Source of the DNA: Rhizobium sp. NXC24
GTDB taxonomy: Bacteria; Pseudomonadota; Alphaproteobacteria; Rhizobiales; Rhizobiaceae
Length of the DNA: 64,000 nt
Assembly: GCF_002944315.1 (NCBI RefSeq)
Contig: NZ_CP024311.1
Location: 1,464,501-1,528,500 of the forward strand
Direction: 5' to 3'
Part shown: positions 52,832 to 62,321 of the stretch, in pieces
Layout of the letters: each line of letters starts with the position of its first letter
How positions within the stretch are numbered: position 1 is the stretch's first letter
Notes under the pieces: model-generated
Told to the model about the DNA's origin: nothing
The model's input: the letters and a program-made list of their open reading frames with translations, nothing else
The model's database searches: none
Position numbers and translations under genes: made by a program

Positions 52832-54337
52832 ATGACCATTGTCGACGTTCGTACGCCAGATCCGAAGCGCTTCATTCCCGGTGCCACCGGCGATTGGGAA
52901 GTTATTGTCGGAATGGAAGTCCATGCCCAGGTGCTGAGCAAATCCAAGCTCTTCTCCGGTGCTTCGACCGAGTTCGGCAAGCCGCAGAATTCCAACGTCT
53001 CGCTGGTCGATGCCGCCATGCCCGGCATGCTGCCGGTCATCAATGAGGAATGCGTCAGGCAGGCCGTGCGCACCGGCCTCGGCCTGAAGGCTCAGATCAA
53101 CAAGCGCTCGGTCTTCGACCGCAAGAACTATTTCTATCCGGACCTGCCGCAGGGCTATCAGATCTCGCAGTACAAGGACCCGATCGTCGGCGAAGGCAAG
53201 ATCGTCATCTCGCTCGGTCCGGATCGCCAGGGTCAGTTCGAGGACATCGAGATCGGCATCGAGCGCCTGCATCTGGAGCAGGACGCCGGCAAGTCCATGC
53301 ACGACCAGCACGCCACTATGTCCTATGTCGACCTCAACCGTTCCGGCGTGGCGCTGATGGAAATCGTCTCCAAGCCGGACATGCGCTCGTCGGATGAGGC
53401 GAAGGCCTATATGACCAAGCTGCGCTCGATCGTACGTTATCTCGGCACCTGCGACGGCAATATGGATGAAGGTTCCATGCGCGCCGACGTCAATGTCTCT
53501 GTCCGTCGTCCGGGCGGCGAGTTCGGCACACGCTGCGAAATCAAGAACGTCAACTCCATCCGCTTCATTGGACAGGCGATCGAGGCCGAGGCGGTCCGGC
53601 AGATCCGTATTTTGGAAGACGGTGGGGTGATCGAGCAGGAAACGCGCCTCTTCGACCCGAACAAGGGTGAAACCCGCTCCATGCGCTCCAAGGAGGATGC
53701 ACACGACTACCGTTATTTCCCCGATCCGGACCTGCTGCCGCTCGAATTCGACGACGCTTTCGTCGAGGAACTCGCAGCCGATCTGCCGGAGCTGCCTGAC
53801 GACAAGAAGGAGCGTTTCGTCCGCGAGCTCGGTCTCTCGATCTACGATGCCTCCGTGCTTGTCTCGGAAAAGGCGATTGCCGATTATTTCGAGGCCGTCG
53901 CTGCCGGTCGCGATGGCAAGATCGCAGCAAACTGGGTGATCAACGACTTGCTGGGCGCCTTGAACAAAACCGGCAAAACCATTGAGGAGACTCCGGTTTC
54001 GCCCGCCCAGCTCGGCGCCATCATCGACCTGATCAAGGCCGAAACCATCTCTGGCAAGATCGCCAAGGACCTGTTCGAGATCGTGCTTACCGAAGGCGGC
54101 GATCCCATGGAGATCGTCGAAGCTCGCGGTATGAAGCAGGTCACCGACACCGGCGCCATCGAGAAGGCGGTTGACGAGATCATCGCCGCCAATCCGGATC
54201 AGGTCGCCAAGGTCAAGGCCAAGCCGACGCTTGCCGGCTGGTTCGTCGGCCAGGTGATGAAGTCGACCGGCGGCAAGGCCAATCCGCAGGCGGTACAAGC
54301 CCTCGTCAAGGCCAAGCTCGGCATCGAAGAGGAATAG
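52832..54337 (+). CDS. gatB: Asp/Glu-tRNA amidotransferase subunit B
   Basis: This 501-residue subunit binds the misacylated tRNA and activates it with [22 protein letters not shown] near residue 28, [18 protein letters not shown] near residue 95 and [14 protein letters not shown] near residue 290 are family signatures, and the C-terminal YqeY-like domain is present. The ATG at 52832 gives the family start. Confidence 0.96.
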   Translation: MTIVDVRTPDPKRFIPGATGDWEVIVGMEVHAQVLSKSKLFSGASTEFGKPQNSNVSLVDAAMPGMLPVINEECVRQAVRTGLGLKAQINKRSVFDRKNYFYPDLPQGYQISQYKDPIVGEGKIVISLGPDRQGQFEDIEIGIERLHLEQDAGKSMHDQHATMSYVDLNRSGVALMEIVSKPDMRSSDEAKAYMTKLRSIVRYLGTCDGNMDEGSMRADVNVSVRRPGGEFGTRCEIKNVNSIRFIGQAIEAEAVRQIRILEDGGVIEQETRLFDPNKGETRSMRSKEDAHDYRYFPDPDLLPLEFDDAFVEELAADLPELPDDKKERFVRELGLSIYDASVLVSEKAIADYFEAVAAGRDGKIAANWVINDLLGALNKTGKTIEETPVSPAQLGAIIDLIKAETISGKIAKDLFEIVLTEGGDPMEIVEARGMKQVTDTGAIEKAVDEIIAANPDQVAKVKAKPTLAGWFVGQVMKSTGGKANPQAVQALVKAKLGIEEE

Positions 54338-54343
54338 GCGCCC

Positions 54344-54844
54344 GTGTATTTCGTCCGCACGGCCGGCGAACAGGATCTCGGGAAGGTCCGTGACCTTCTC
54401 GTAGAGACCTGGCATGCCGCCTATGATCGGCACTACGGCGCGGCGAAGGTCAATGAACTGATCGAGTTTCTGCTTTCGCCGGCCAAGCTGAAAGCGCGGT
54501 TGGCGAAGCGGCAATCCGAGTTTCTGGTCGCCGATAATGGCGAGGATATTGGCGGCATGGGTTATGCCGTCATGTCCGAGCAGATGACCAAGACCGTTCT
54601 CCTGCACATGCTCTATGTCCGTCCGTCACTGCAACGCAACGGCATCGGCCGCGACATCTTCGCCGAGCTGGAAACCTGCTTTCCGGACGCCGAGGTCATG
54701 CGCCTCGACGTCGAGCCAGAAAATGCCGAAGCGATCGCCTTCTACAAAGCCCACGGCTTCACCGAGGTCGGCCGCAACGAGAATGCTGCCCCGGGGCAGT
54801 CGGGTATTCCGGCGCTGGTGTTTGAGAAGCGGCTGGCTACGTAA
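54344..54844 (+). CDS. GNAT family N-acetyltransferase
   Basis: This 166-residue protein has the GNAT motif VRPSLQRNGIGRDIFAEL near residue 90 and EPENAEAIAFYKAHGF. It begins with a GTG 6 bases after gatB, so it is probably the last gene of the gatB transcript. The 3' end overlaps the convergent membrane-protein gene by 8 bases. Confidence 0.85.
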   Translation: MYFVRTAGEQDLGKVRDLLVETWHAAYDRHYGAAKVNELIEFLLSPAKLKARLAKRQSEFLVADNGEDIGGMGYAVMSEQMTKTVLLHMLYVRPSLQRNGIGRDIFAELETCFPDAEVMRLDVEPENAEAIAFYKAHGFTEVGRNENAAPGQSGIPALVFEKRLAT

Positions 54845-55496
54845 CTAGAGTAGCGGATGCAATGTCCGCGCACTGCTTGTGAAACGCCACCATGAGATCA
54901 AGAAGTTCCTTCCTTGAAGCCAAAAGATTTGCCATCGCGATATAAACTCGCTGTGTACCGTCTCGGTTGTCTTTTATCCGAAGTCTCGCAGCGGGCGTCG
55001 TTTGCTCCAGGCGTACGCCAGAATGCAGCCAGAGCTTGATACTACGTCTATCCCTATATTCGAACAGGCTGAAATCGCTTGGAATTGTTACTTTCCCATA
55101 CATTCCAGACATGGCCAGGAGGCGCGGAATACCGCGAGAGATTAGACGGACGATCTCTTCATTAGGAGTCCGCGGTTTAAATTTCAGGGCGTCCACATCG
55201 ATGCGTTCTACTGCGGACCACGGAATGAAACCCAGTCCAAATCGGCTGTCCAATATGCCTTCCGGCCCGATGGTCACGATGGCACTCTTGGATTGCGAGG
55301 TAATTATTCGAAGCGCGACAACCACATAGAAGGATACCGGCAACAAAATTAAAATTAAAAGAAGCTTCAATGCAGTGTCGGCGTTTGACACTATGATCAT
55401 AAACAAAAGCAGCAGCATTAGGGATATTTGCAGGAATGTTTTCAGGTGGAGTTCCGGCATAAAGTATTGAAATGAGTGAGTTTCGCTCGCAGACAT
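54837..55496 (-). CDS. Hypothetical two-helix membrane protein with PH-like domain
   Basis: This 219-residue protein has two hydrophobic helices (residues about 19-37 and 43-67) followed by a soluble domain with IVTIGPEGILDSRFGLGFIPWSAVERIDV, the pattern of bacterial PH-like STM3941-type proteins. The gene is noticeably richer in A and T than its neighbours, suggesting later acquisition. GGAAGGG precedes the ATG. Function unknown. Confidence 0.65.
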   Translation of the reverse strand: MSASETHSFQYFMPELHLKTFLQISLMLLLLFMIIVSNADTALKLLLILILLPVSFYVVVALRIITSQSKSAIVTIGPEGILDSRFGLGFIPWSAVERIDVDALKFKPRTPNEEIVRLISRGIPRLLAMSGMYGKVTIPSDFSLFEYRDRRSIKLWLHSGVRLEQTTPAARLRIKDNRDGTQRVYIAMANLLASRKELLDLMVAFHKQCADIASATLVT

Positions 55497-55549
55497 TCGG
55501 CCCTTCCGAGTAACAGCGTTGCCGTTAAGCTAGACGTAGGTACAACACA

Positions 55550-56017
55550 TTGCCCTCACAAGAACTACTTATCCGCGAAGCAAAAGAATCCGATCTCCCT
55601 TCCTTAATCGCCCTCTTCGCCGCCGATGCTCTCGGCGGTCACGCCGACACGACCGATCCCACCGCTTACGAGGATTACCTCCGCGCCTTCCGGACCATCC
55701 AATCCTCGCCGGATCAGGCGCTCTATGTCGCCGAGCTGGCGGGCGAGGTCGTCGGCACGTTCCAGACCATGATCACGACATCGCTGACCGGCCGCGGCTC
55801 CTCGTCGATGATCATCGAGGCCGTCCAGACGCGGAGCGATCTGCGCGGGCAGGGGATCGGTGCCATGATGATCAATTTTTGCATTGCCGAGGCAAAAGGC
55901 CGCGGCGTGCGGCTCGTGCAACTAACCTCGAACGCCCTTCGCAAGGATGCCCATCGTTTCTATGAGAGATTGGGTTTCAAGCCGAGCCATCTCGGCTTCA
56001 AGATGGCCTTGAAATGA
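55550..56017 (+). CDS. GNAT family N-acetyltransferase
   Basis: This 155-residue protein has TRSDLRGQGIGAMMINFCI near residue 95 and RKDAHRFYERLGFKPSHLG, typical of small GNATs that act on amines or antibiotics. The only fitting start is the TTG at 55550, with a weak ribosome-binding site. Confidence 0.82.
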   Translation: MPSQELLIREAKESDLPSLIALFAADALGGHADTTDPTAYEDYLRAFRTIQSSPDQALYVAELAGEVVGTFQTMITTSLTGRGSSSMIIEAVQTRSDLRGQGIGAMMINFCIAEAKGRGVRLVQLTSNALRKDAHRFYERLGFKPSHLGFKMALK

Positions 56018-56122
56018 AGCGCGTTTCCCATGCGAATCTCTGGACAATCCGTTTGTCAGACGGCATAAGCAAACGATCGAATTCTGGTTTCGCCTGCTCC
56101 CAACGGGCACAAGGATAAAGAC

Positions 56123-56521
56123 ATGTGGAATTTACTCGTGCAAACCTTCACTTGGTGGAATGGTCAGACGATGGGCACCCGCTTTGCGACCTGGCGGTTC
56201 GGCAAGCGCGTCGGCGAGGATGAATTCGGCAATGTCTACTACGAGGGCGGCATGTCCTCCTACGGCCTTCCGAAGCGCTGGGTGATCTACAAGGGTTATG
56301 CCGAGGCGTCCGCTATTCCTCCGGGCTGGCACGGCTGGATGCATCACCGCACCGACGTTCCGCCGACCAAGGACAATTACGTCGCCAAGGAATGGCAGAA
56401 GGCGCACCGCGCCAATCCGACGGGTTCGCCGCAGGCCTATCGTCCGCCCGGCTCGCTGTCCGTTGCCGGCGAACGTCCGCGCGTGACCGGCGATTACGAC
56501 GCCTGGACGCCCGGCAACTGA
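56123..56521 (+). CDS. Complex I accessory subunit, NDUFA12 homologue
   Basis: This 132-residue protein matches the B17.2/NDUFA12 family: GTRFATWRFGKRVGEDEFGN near residue 18, KRWVIYKGYAEASAIPPGW near residue 51, and a Pro-rich tail. In alphaproteobacteria and mitochondria this subunit is a peripheral-arm component of complex I. It lies 45 kb from nuoN. AAGGATAAAG precedes the ATG. Confidence 0.93.
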   Translation: MWNLLVQTFTWWNGQTMGTRFATWRFGKRVGEDEFGNVYYEGGMSSYGLPKRWVIYKGYAEASAIPPGWHGWMHHRTDVPPTKDNYVAKEWQKAHRANPTGSPQAYRPPGSLSVAGERPRVTGDYDAWTPGN

Positions 56522-56625
56522 GCCTAGAGGGCCGGCCCGTCCTTTGGCCACAATTGGCCTTTAGGCGCAGAACTTGCCGGCTCGTGCTCGGCGCTTTGAC
56601 CGAGACCAAGCGGAGATTGGCGGAT

Positions 56626-57066
56626 ATGACGTTTTTCACGCGGAGCGCTTCTTTGCGTGCGATATCGGGAGTGGCGCTTGCCTTTGCTGCGGGCGTCTTT
56701 TTGCCGCCGTCCGCCGAGGCTGCCCGCATCTCCAACCCCGTCGCCGTCTTCTCCGGCCTCGACAAGATCACCGGCCGCATCACCACGTTCGATGTCTACA
56801 TCAACGAGACCGTGCAGTTCGGCGCGCTGCAGGTGACGCCGAAGGCTTGCTATTCCCGTGACGATACCGAGCAGCAGAAGGTCGACGGCTTTGTCGAGGT
56901 GGACGAGATCACCCTCGACCGCCGCATCCGCCGCATCTTCACCGGCTGGATGTTCGCCGACAGCCCGGGCCTCAACGCCGTTGAACATCCGATCTATGAC
57001 GTCTGGCTGAAAGAGTGCAAGCAGAAGTCGGACATCCCGCCGCCGGACAGCGCCGGCGCCAAGTAA
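56626..57066 (+). CDS. DUF2155 family exported protein
   Basis: This 146-residue protein has a signal peptide (residues 1-28, ending near AEAA). The body DKITGRITTFDVYINETVQF and CYSRDDTEQQKVDGFVEVD is typical of DUF2155, an alphaproteobacterial periplasmic family of unknown function often next to the NDUFA12 gene. Two cysteines may form a disulfide. Confidence 0.88.
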   Translation: MTFFTRSASLRAISGVALAFAAGVFLPPSAEAARISNPVAVFSGLDKITGRITTFDVYINETVQFGALQVTPKACYSRDDTEQQKVDGFVEVDEITLDRRIRRIFTGWMFADSPGLNAVEHPIYDVWLKECKQKSDIPPPDSAGAK

Positions 57067-57147
57067 CATATTCCTCTTCAGCCATAGCAATGCCGCAAGA
57101 TTGGCGCGCGAAGGTCAATTCGTCGCGAGCAATCCTACGGCATCCGG

Positions 57148-57786
57148 TCAGCTGATCTCTTTGCCCAAAACGGCGGCTTTCCAGATCAAATGTCGATCGG
57201 CCTCGTCAGAGAGATCGATGACGATGCATGAGCCATTCTTGATCCTACGCCGCATCGCATCGGCGCGATCCGTATGCACCCGAAGTTTCGCGTCTTCGTG
57301 CAGAGCCTGAAGCCGGGAGCGTGAGACGTTGAGTTCAGAGGCAAGCAGGCGATCGAGACGGACGTTGAAAGGAAGCGTAACCGCCAGATCGATTTCCAGC
57401 ATTGTCCAGCAATCCGGTTCGCTCAGTATCTCTTTTTCAACATCTGCATCGGCAAATTCGTCGATGCGTTGGGTCTTGCGCCGCAGCGCATCGAGATCGA
57501 ATTCTCTGGCTCGTATCCAGTCGGAATCGTTGCCTTGCAGCGCTTCCAGAACAAGCGGATCAAGATCACGAATGGTCTGGCGCTCGAAGAGCGTCCGGTT
57601 CCATGTCTTGTCGCAGTCCACGCATTTATAGACGAGCCAGGCGTCGAGTTTCTTGCCGTTGGCGTTGAGTCTGGTCTTGCCGCTGGACTTGAAAGGCTTG
57701 GGGCAGCCGCATCCGCTGCAGACGATCCATGGTTGAGGGGCAGTTCGAGGATTGATGGTCCATCGGACCTTGAGACTGTTGCACAT
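57148..57786 (-). CDS. DUF1062 family protein
   Basis: This 212-residue protein has CSGCGCPKPFKSSGKTRLNA and KCVDCDKTWNRT, two CxxC pairs suggesting a zinc ribbon in the first 65 residues, and a helical C-terminal region (SELNVSRSRLQALHEDAKL) resembling an S4-like RNA-binding fold. This fits DUF1062. Function is unknown. An earlier Met 11 codons upstream is possible. Confidence 0.75.
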   Translation of the reverse strand: MCNSLKVRWTINPRTAPQPWIVCSGCGCPKPFKSSGKTRLNANGKKLDAWLVYKCVDCDKTWNRTLFERQTIRDLDPLVLEALQGNDSDWIRAREFDLDALRRKTQRIDEFADADVEKEILSEPDCWTMLEIDLAVTLPFNVRLDRLLASELNVSRSRLQALHEDAKLRVHTDRADAMRRRIKNGSCIVIDLSDEADRHLIWKAAVLGKEIS

Positions 57787-58151
57787 ACCGTCTTGGTCTT
57801 CCGTTCGGAAGTTCACCAAGTTGGCGGTAAGACAAGCCCATTACGGGCGCGGCGTGGCGATGTTTCGGACGGCTGAAGAGCTGAGACAGCAATGGCTGCG
57901 CATGGCGCATTTCAACAATGCCAAACCGGTCTCAGGCCACCACCCGATGAACATGATCATACATCCGGCGGCGATGAAGCTGCCCTGACATACGGGGTGA
58001 AATTGGATGAGACCGGTATTTACGACGGCAAAGTAGAACCTCAATGCACCAACGCTCTTCAAACGAGCGTTAGCAGATTAAAACGCGGATTTGAAGCCGT
58101 GACGCACTGGAGGCCAACGGCCTTTCTCTACACCAGCCGGCCGGACCGCGC
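57787..58151. other. Gene-free stretch between DUF1062 and DUF2167 genes
   Basis: No convincing gene was seen in these 365 bases. A small hairpin (AGGCC-AAC-GGCCT at 58111-58123, followed by TTCTCT) might be a weak plus-strand terminator. Confidence 0.5.
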
Positions 58152-59108
58152 TCAAGCGTCGGTGCTTTTATCCCGGCGAAACAGGCCAAGAATCTTGCGC
58201 CCCAAGGCGGCAATGCCGGCGATGATGACGATCAGCCCTTTCTTCAATGCCAGGAGCGCTACGCCGAAGCTTTTGAAAAAGCCGAGGACGACGGCCAGAA
58301 AGCCGAGTTTTGCTGCAATCTTCACGCCGGCACCGGCCGCGATCATTCCCGCCATGCTGTAGGCGGCGATCTTGTCGCCGTTGACAAAGTCGGCATAGCG
58401 CTTGCCGCTGTCATATTGCACGGTGTTGATGACATTCGGGATGGCATTGTTGATTTCCTGCAATTGGTTGAGGCCGGCTACGAAATCGAGCTCCATGACG
58501 CCTTCGCGACCGAGCACGCGCACCGAATAGTTCAACGTATGCGGACCACTGGGGTCCTTGCCGAAGACCAGGTCGCGCGCCCAGTGGAGTGCATGGGTTG
58601 CCTTGTCATAGTGCGGTGGTTCAGCCCAGCCGACCAGAGTGATCGAAGGGTAGCCTTGCTTCTCGCGTTCGGGATTGTCTCCTTTGATCGCGTCCTGGAT
58701 TTGTTTCAGCAACGCGTTGTAGTCTGTCGACGCGGCGTCATCGTCGGAGACATGGCCGCCATTGTCATATTCGACGACCGCACCCCAGGTACGCTGATCC
58801 GTCGGCGCATATTTCGCCGGGAAGATCATGCCGAGCGTACCTTCGGCGGCATTGCCCGGATTGCCCCAAAGCTGAACCAGTACTTTTCGTGTATCGGCCG
58901 GATTGAGATAGTAGAACTGATCGGAAACGTTCAGCGTCGCATTGGCGCCGGGCAATTTGATCGGTCCCTGCTGGAAGTCGATGGTCTTCAGTATGGCTCC
59001 CGCGCCGCCCTCGGGCGCGTCGGTGCCGAACATGTCGTGAAAGGATTTGGCCTCGGCCTGCGTTGCGACCAGTGCGGCGAGAAAGGCGATTGCAAGATAT
59101 GTTTTCAA
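58152..59108 (-). CDS. DUF2167 family membrane protein
   Basis: This 318-residue protein has a signal peptide (residues 1-20, ending EAK), a large extracytoplasmic region with FDFQQGPIKLPGANATLNV-like and WGAVVEYDNGGHVSDDDA segments, and hydrophobic helices near residues 245-300, followed by a basic tail. This is the DUF2167 layout. Function is unknown. Confidence 0.83.
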   Translation of the reverse strand: MKTYLAIAFLAALVATQAEAKSFHDMFGTDAPEGGAGAILKTIDFQQGPIKLPGANATLNVSDQFYYLNPADTRKVLVQLWGNPGNAAEGTLGMIFPAKYAPTDQRTWGAVVEYDNGGHVSDDDAASTDYNALLKQIQDAIKGDNPEREKQGYPSITLVGWAEPPHYDKATHALHWARDLVFGKDPSGPHTLNYSVRVLGREGVMELDFVAGLNQLQEINNAIPNVINTVQYDSGKRYADFVNGDKIAAYSMAGMIAAGAGVKIAAKLGFLAVVLGFFKSFGVALLALKKGLIVIIAGIAALGRKILGLFRRDKSTDA

Positions 59109-59178
59109 GATACTACCCCCGGCTGTTGTGCCGAACGTAGCGGATTTCTGGTTTAAATCAACGTATGTACGTGGGTTC

Positions 59179-59802
59179 TCAACCGTTGGAGAAGCTCAGA
59201 TTGGGCGATTCCATCGCTTTCTCGAGCATCCTTGTATATTGATCCTTTGGCACGTCGATCGCGCCGAATGTCCTCAGATGCTCGGTGGTGAATTGAGTAT
59301 CGAGGAGGGTGAAGCCGCGCTGCTTGAGGCGCTCGACCAGATAGACAAGACAGATCTTCGAGGCGTCGGTGCGGCGTGAAAACATGCTCTCCCCGAAGAA
59401 GGCCGAGCCTAGCGATACGCCATAGAGCCCACCGACCAGTTTGCTGCCCTCCCAAGCCTCAACGGAGTGCGCATGGCCGATATGGTTGAGGGTCGAATAG
59501 AGCGACTTGATGGTCTTGTTGATCCAGGTGCTTGGCCGGCCGCTGGTATGCTCAGCGCAGGCGGCGATAACGGCATCGAAATCCGTGTTGAAACGAATAT
59601 CGAAGGGCTTGCGACGGATCGTTTTCGTCAGGCTTTTCGAAATGTGGAAAGTGTCGAGCGGCAGCACGCCCCGCAGTTCGGGTTCGACCCAGAAGATTTC
59701 CGGATCGTCAGCCGATTCCGCCATGGGGAAGAGACCGATGGAATAGGCGCGCAGCAGAATTTCCGGAGTAATGCCAGGATTTCTGCCGCGCGGCCCTGCC
59801 AT
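59179..59802 (-). CDS. aat: Leucyl/phenylalanyl-tRNA--protein transferase
   Basis: This 207-residue enzyme adds Leu or Phe to N-terminal Arg or Lys, marking proteins for ClpSAP degradation (N-end rule). [21 protein letters not shown] near residue 17, [21 protein letters not shown] near residue 92 and [16 protein letters not shown] near residue 130 are family signatures. It lies 3 bases after accC on the same strand. Confidence 0.95.
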   Translation of the reverse strand: MAGPRGRNPGITPEILLRAYSIGLFPMAESADDPEIFWVEPELRGVLPLDTFHISKSLTKTIRRKPFDIRFNTDFDAVIAACAEHTSGRPSTWINKTIKSLYSTLNHIGHAHSVEAWEGSKLVGGLYGVSLGSAFFGESMFSRRTDASKICLVYLVERLKQRGFTLLDTQFTTEHLRTFGAIDVPKDQYTRMLEKAMESPNLSFSNG

Positions 59803-59805
59803 AGG

Positions 59806-61152
59806 TTAAGCCGAACCTTTCGCCAGATAGTCTTCCAGCCAATGGATATCGTAATCGCCGTTGGCGATATCCTGGTTGGAAACCAGATCCTGGAACAGAG
59901 GCAGCGTGGTCTTGATGCCATCGACCACGAATTCGTCGAGCGCGCGGCGCAGGCGCATCATGCATTCGACGCGGGTGCGGCCATGCACGATCAGCTTGCC
60001 GATCAGGCTGTCGTAATAGGGCGGGATTCTGTAGCCCTGGTAGGCGCCCGAATCGATGCGAACGCCAAGGCCGCCCGGTGCGTGGAAATGCGTGATCGTG
60101 CCGGGCGAGGGCACGAAGGTGCGCGCGTCCTCGGCATTGATGCGGCATTCGATGGCGTGGCCGTGGAAATGCACGTCTTCCTGCGTCACGGAAAGACCGC
60201 CGCCCGAGGCCACGCGGATCTGTTCGTGCACGAGATCGATGCCGGTGATCGCTTCGGTAACCGGATGCTCGACCTGCAGGCGGGTGTTCATTTCGATGAA
60301 ATAGAACTCGCCGTTTTCATAGAGGAATTCGATCGTGCCGGCGCCGCGATATTTCAGCTTCTTCATGGCGTCGGCGCAGATCTGGCCGATCTTCATCCGC
60401 TGCTCGACGTTGAGCGCCGGTGAATTGGCTTCTTCCCAGACCTTCTGGTGGCGGCGCTGCAGCGAGCAGTCGCGCTCTCCGAGATGCACGGCATTCCCTT
60501 CGCCATCGCCGAATACCTGGATTTCAATATGGCGCGGCTTGCCGAGATATTTTTCCATGTAGACGGATTCATTGCCGAAGGCGGCTGCCGCCTCGGTGCG
60601 CGCCGTCGACCAGGCTTCGAGTACATCGGCTTCCGTGCGCGCCACCTTCATGCCGCGTCCGCCGCCACCGGCGGTCGCCTTGATCAGCACGGGATAGCCG
60701 ATTTCCTTCGCGGTCCTCAGCGCATCCGCTTCGGTCTTCACTTCGCCGTCCGAACCGGGAACGACGGGAATGCCGAGCTGCTGCGCCGTCGTCTTGGCGG
60801 TGATCTTATCGCCCATGATGCGGATGTGATCCGCCGTCGGGCCGATGAAGGTGATGCCATGTGCTTCGAGAATATCGGCGAACTTGGCGTTCTCCGACAA
60901 GAACCCATAGCCCGGATGAACGGCGTCGGCACCGGTGATCTCGCAGGCCGCGACGATCTGGTGGATGTTGAGATAGCTCTCGCGCGACGGCGGCGGGCCA
61001 ATGCACACGCTTTCATCCGCCAGGCGCACATGCATCGCGTCGGCGTCGGCGGTCGAATGCACGGCGACGCTCGCAATGCCGAGCTCCTTGCAGGCGCGCA
61101 GCACACGAAGGGCGATCTCTCCGCGATTGGCTATGAGAATCTTCGAAATCAT
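59806..61152 (-). CDS. accC: Acetyl-CoA carboxylase, biotin carboxylase subunit
   Basis: This 448-residue ATP-grasp enzyme carboxylates biotin on AccB, the first step of fatty acid synthesis. [20 protein letters not shown] opens the protein, [13 protein letters not shown] near residue 160 is the glycine-rich ATP loop, and [14 protein letters not shown] near residue 285 holds metal and substrate residues. A Met two codons upstream is an alternative start. Confidence 0.96.
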   Translation of the reverse strand: MISKILIANRGEIALRVLRACKELGIASVAVHSTADADAMHVRLADESVCIGPPPSRESYLNIHQIVAACEITGADAVHPGYGFLSENAKFADILEAHGITFIGPTADHIRIMGDKITAKTTAQQLGIPVVPGSDGEVKTEADALRTAKEIGYPVLIKATAGGGGRGMKVARTEADVLEAWSTARTEAAAAFGNESVYMEKYLGKPRHIEIQVFGDGEGNAVHLGERDCSLQRRHQKVWEEANSPALNVEQRMKIGQICADAMKKLKYRGAGTIEFLYENGEFYFIEMNTRLQVEHPVTEAITGIDLVHEQIRVASGGGLSVTQEDVHFHGHAIECRINAEDARTFVPSPGTITHFHAPGGLGVRIDSGAYQGYRIPPYYDSLIGKLIVHGRTRVECMMRLRRALDEFVVDGIKTTLPLFQDLVSNQDIANGDYDIHWLEDYLAKGSA

Positions 61153-61163
61153 GGGCATGGGGC

Positions 61164-61634
61164 CTACTCGATGACGACCAGGGCTTCGCCGTATTCGACC
61201 GGGCGTCCATCCTGAATGAGGATTTCGGTCACAATACCGGATTTGGGCGCGGGGATCTGGTTCATCGTCTTCATTGCTTCGATGATCAGCAGCGTCTGGC
61301 CTTCCTTGACGGAGGCGCCGACCTCGATGAAAGCGGCAGCGCCTGGAGCGGGTGCCATGTAGACCGTGCCTACCATCGGCGCGCTGACGACGTTGTCCGG
61401 ATTGCGCGACTTGCCGGCAGGTGCGGCCGCTGCAACGGGAGCGGCGGCAGGAGCTGCTGCGGCATAGGCGGGTGCTGCGATCGGTGCCTGAACATATTGA
61501 GTCGTGCCGGCGCGCGATACGCGGATGCGCAGATCTTCCTGCTCGACTTCGATCTCGGTCAGATCGGTCTCATTGAGAATATTGGCGAGGTCGCGGATCA
61601 GCGCCTGGTCGATACCCAATTTCTTGTCAGCCAT
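61164..61634 (-). CDS. accB: Acetyl-CoA carboxylase, biotin carboxyl carrier protein
   Basis: This 156-residue carrier has an N-terminal domain, an Ala/Pro-rich flexible linker at residues about 50-75, and a C-terminal biotinyl domain. The biotin is attached to Lys122 in EAMKTMN by the ligase encoded at 11076. It is immediately upstream of accC. Confidence 0.96.
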   Translation of the reverse strand: MADKKLGIDQALIRDLANILNETDLTEIEVEQEDLRIRVSRAGTTQYVQAPIAAPAYAAAAPAAAPVAAAAPAGKSRNPDNVVSAPMVGTVYMAPAPGAAAFIEVGASVKEGQTLLIIEAMKTMNQIPAPKSGIVTEILIQDGRPVEYGEALVVIE

Positions 61635-61657
61635 GGATGTTTAGCCCTGTATTCTTG

Positions 61658-62095
61658 TTATTGCGTGATGGATTTCAGCGCATGCAGCGCCAGGATGTAG
61701 CTGTGGGGCCCAAAACCGCAGATCATGCCCTTGGCGGCGGGCGCGATCATCGATTTGTGCCGGAATTCTTCGCGTGCGTGGATGTTGGAGATATGAACCT
61801 CCACCACCGGAATGGAAATGGCGCGGATCGCATCATGAAGCGCGATCGACGTGTGGCCATAGGCGCCGGGGTTGATGGCGACGCCGGCGGCGACGTCGCC
61901 GGCTTCGTGCATCCAGTCGACTAGCACGCCTTCATGGTTGCTCTGGCGAAAGTCGACGACAAAGCCAAGGCTTTCGCCCACGGATTTGCAGTCGGCTTCG
62001 ATATCCTTGAGCGTCTTGCCGCCATAGATGCCCGGCTCGCGCTTGCCGAGGGCATTCAAATTGGGTCCGTTTAGGACGAAAATGGTTTGCGCCAT
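61658..62095 (-). CDS. aroQ: 3-dehydroquinate dehydratase, type II
   Basis: This 145-residue enzyme of the shikimate pathway has NGPNLNALGKREPGIYGG near residue 9 with the catalytic Tyr, INPGAYGHTS near residue 76 and VEVHISNIHAREEFR near residue 97 with the catalytic His. Start at 62095 gives MAQTIFVLNG; extra codons upstream were removed. It leads the aroQ-accB-accC-aat run. Confidence 0.95.
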   Translation of the reverse strand: MAQTIFVLNGPNLNALGKREPGIYGGKTLKDIEADCKSVGESLGFVVDFRQSNHEGVLVDWMHEAGDVAAGVAINPGAYGHTSIALHDAIRAISIPVVEVHISNIHAREEFRHKSMIAPAAKGMICGFGPHSYILALHALKSITQ

Positions 62096-62117
62096 CAGAG
62101 GTTCCGTCAAAGTGCAG

Positions 62118-62172
62118 CGCAACCTATAGACTCCCGAGGGCGCGTAGGAAAGCCCTCAGGACGTAGGTTGCG
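62118..62172. promoter_or_regulatory. Nested inverted repeat in the aroQ-accBC leader
   Basis: CGCAACCTA (62118-62126) pairs perfectly with TAGGTTGCG (62164-62172), and inside it GAGGGC (62136-62141) pairs with GCCCTC (62152-62157). No U-run is seen on either strand, so it is more likely a leader or binding structure than a terminator. It ends 22 bases before aroQ. A further repeat, CCGATTT...AAATCGG, follows near 62194-62231. Confidence 0.5.
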
Positions 62173-62321
62173 CGTGTCTAGGTGTGGAAACGCCCCGATT
62201 TTGGCGATTTTACGCATAAGCCCGAAATCGGTTCGACTTCGGAAAGGCTCATACATCTTCTGAGGCGCCACTGTGTCCTTTATGCATCCTGAAAGATGCG
62301 CGGCGCAGACATTGCCACGGT

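Noticed and set aside
57892..58362. 156-codon plus-strand frame
   Set aside because: It runs antisense into the DUF2167 gene, its product is basic and shapeless, and no ribosome-binding site is visible.
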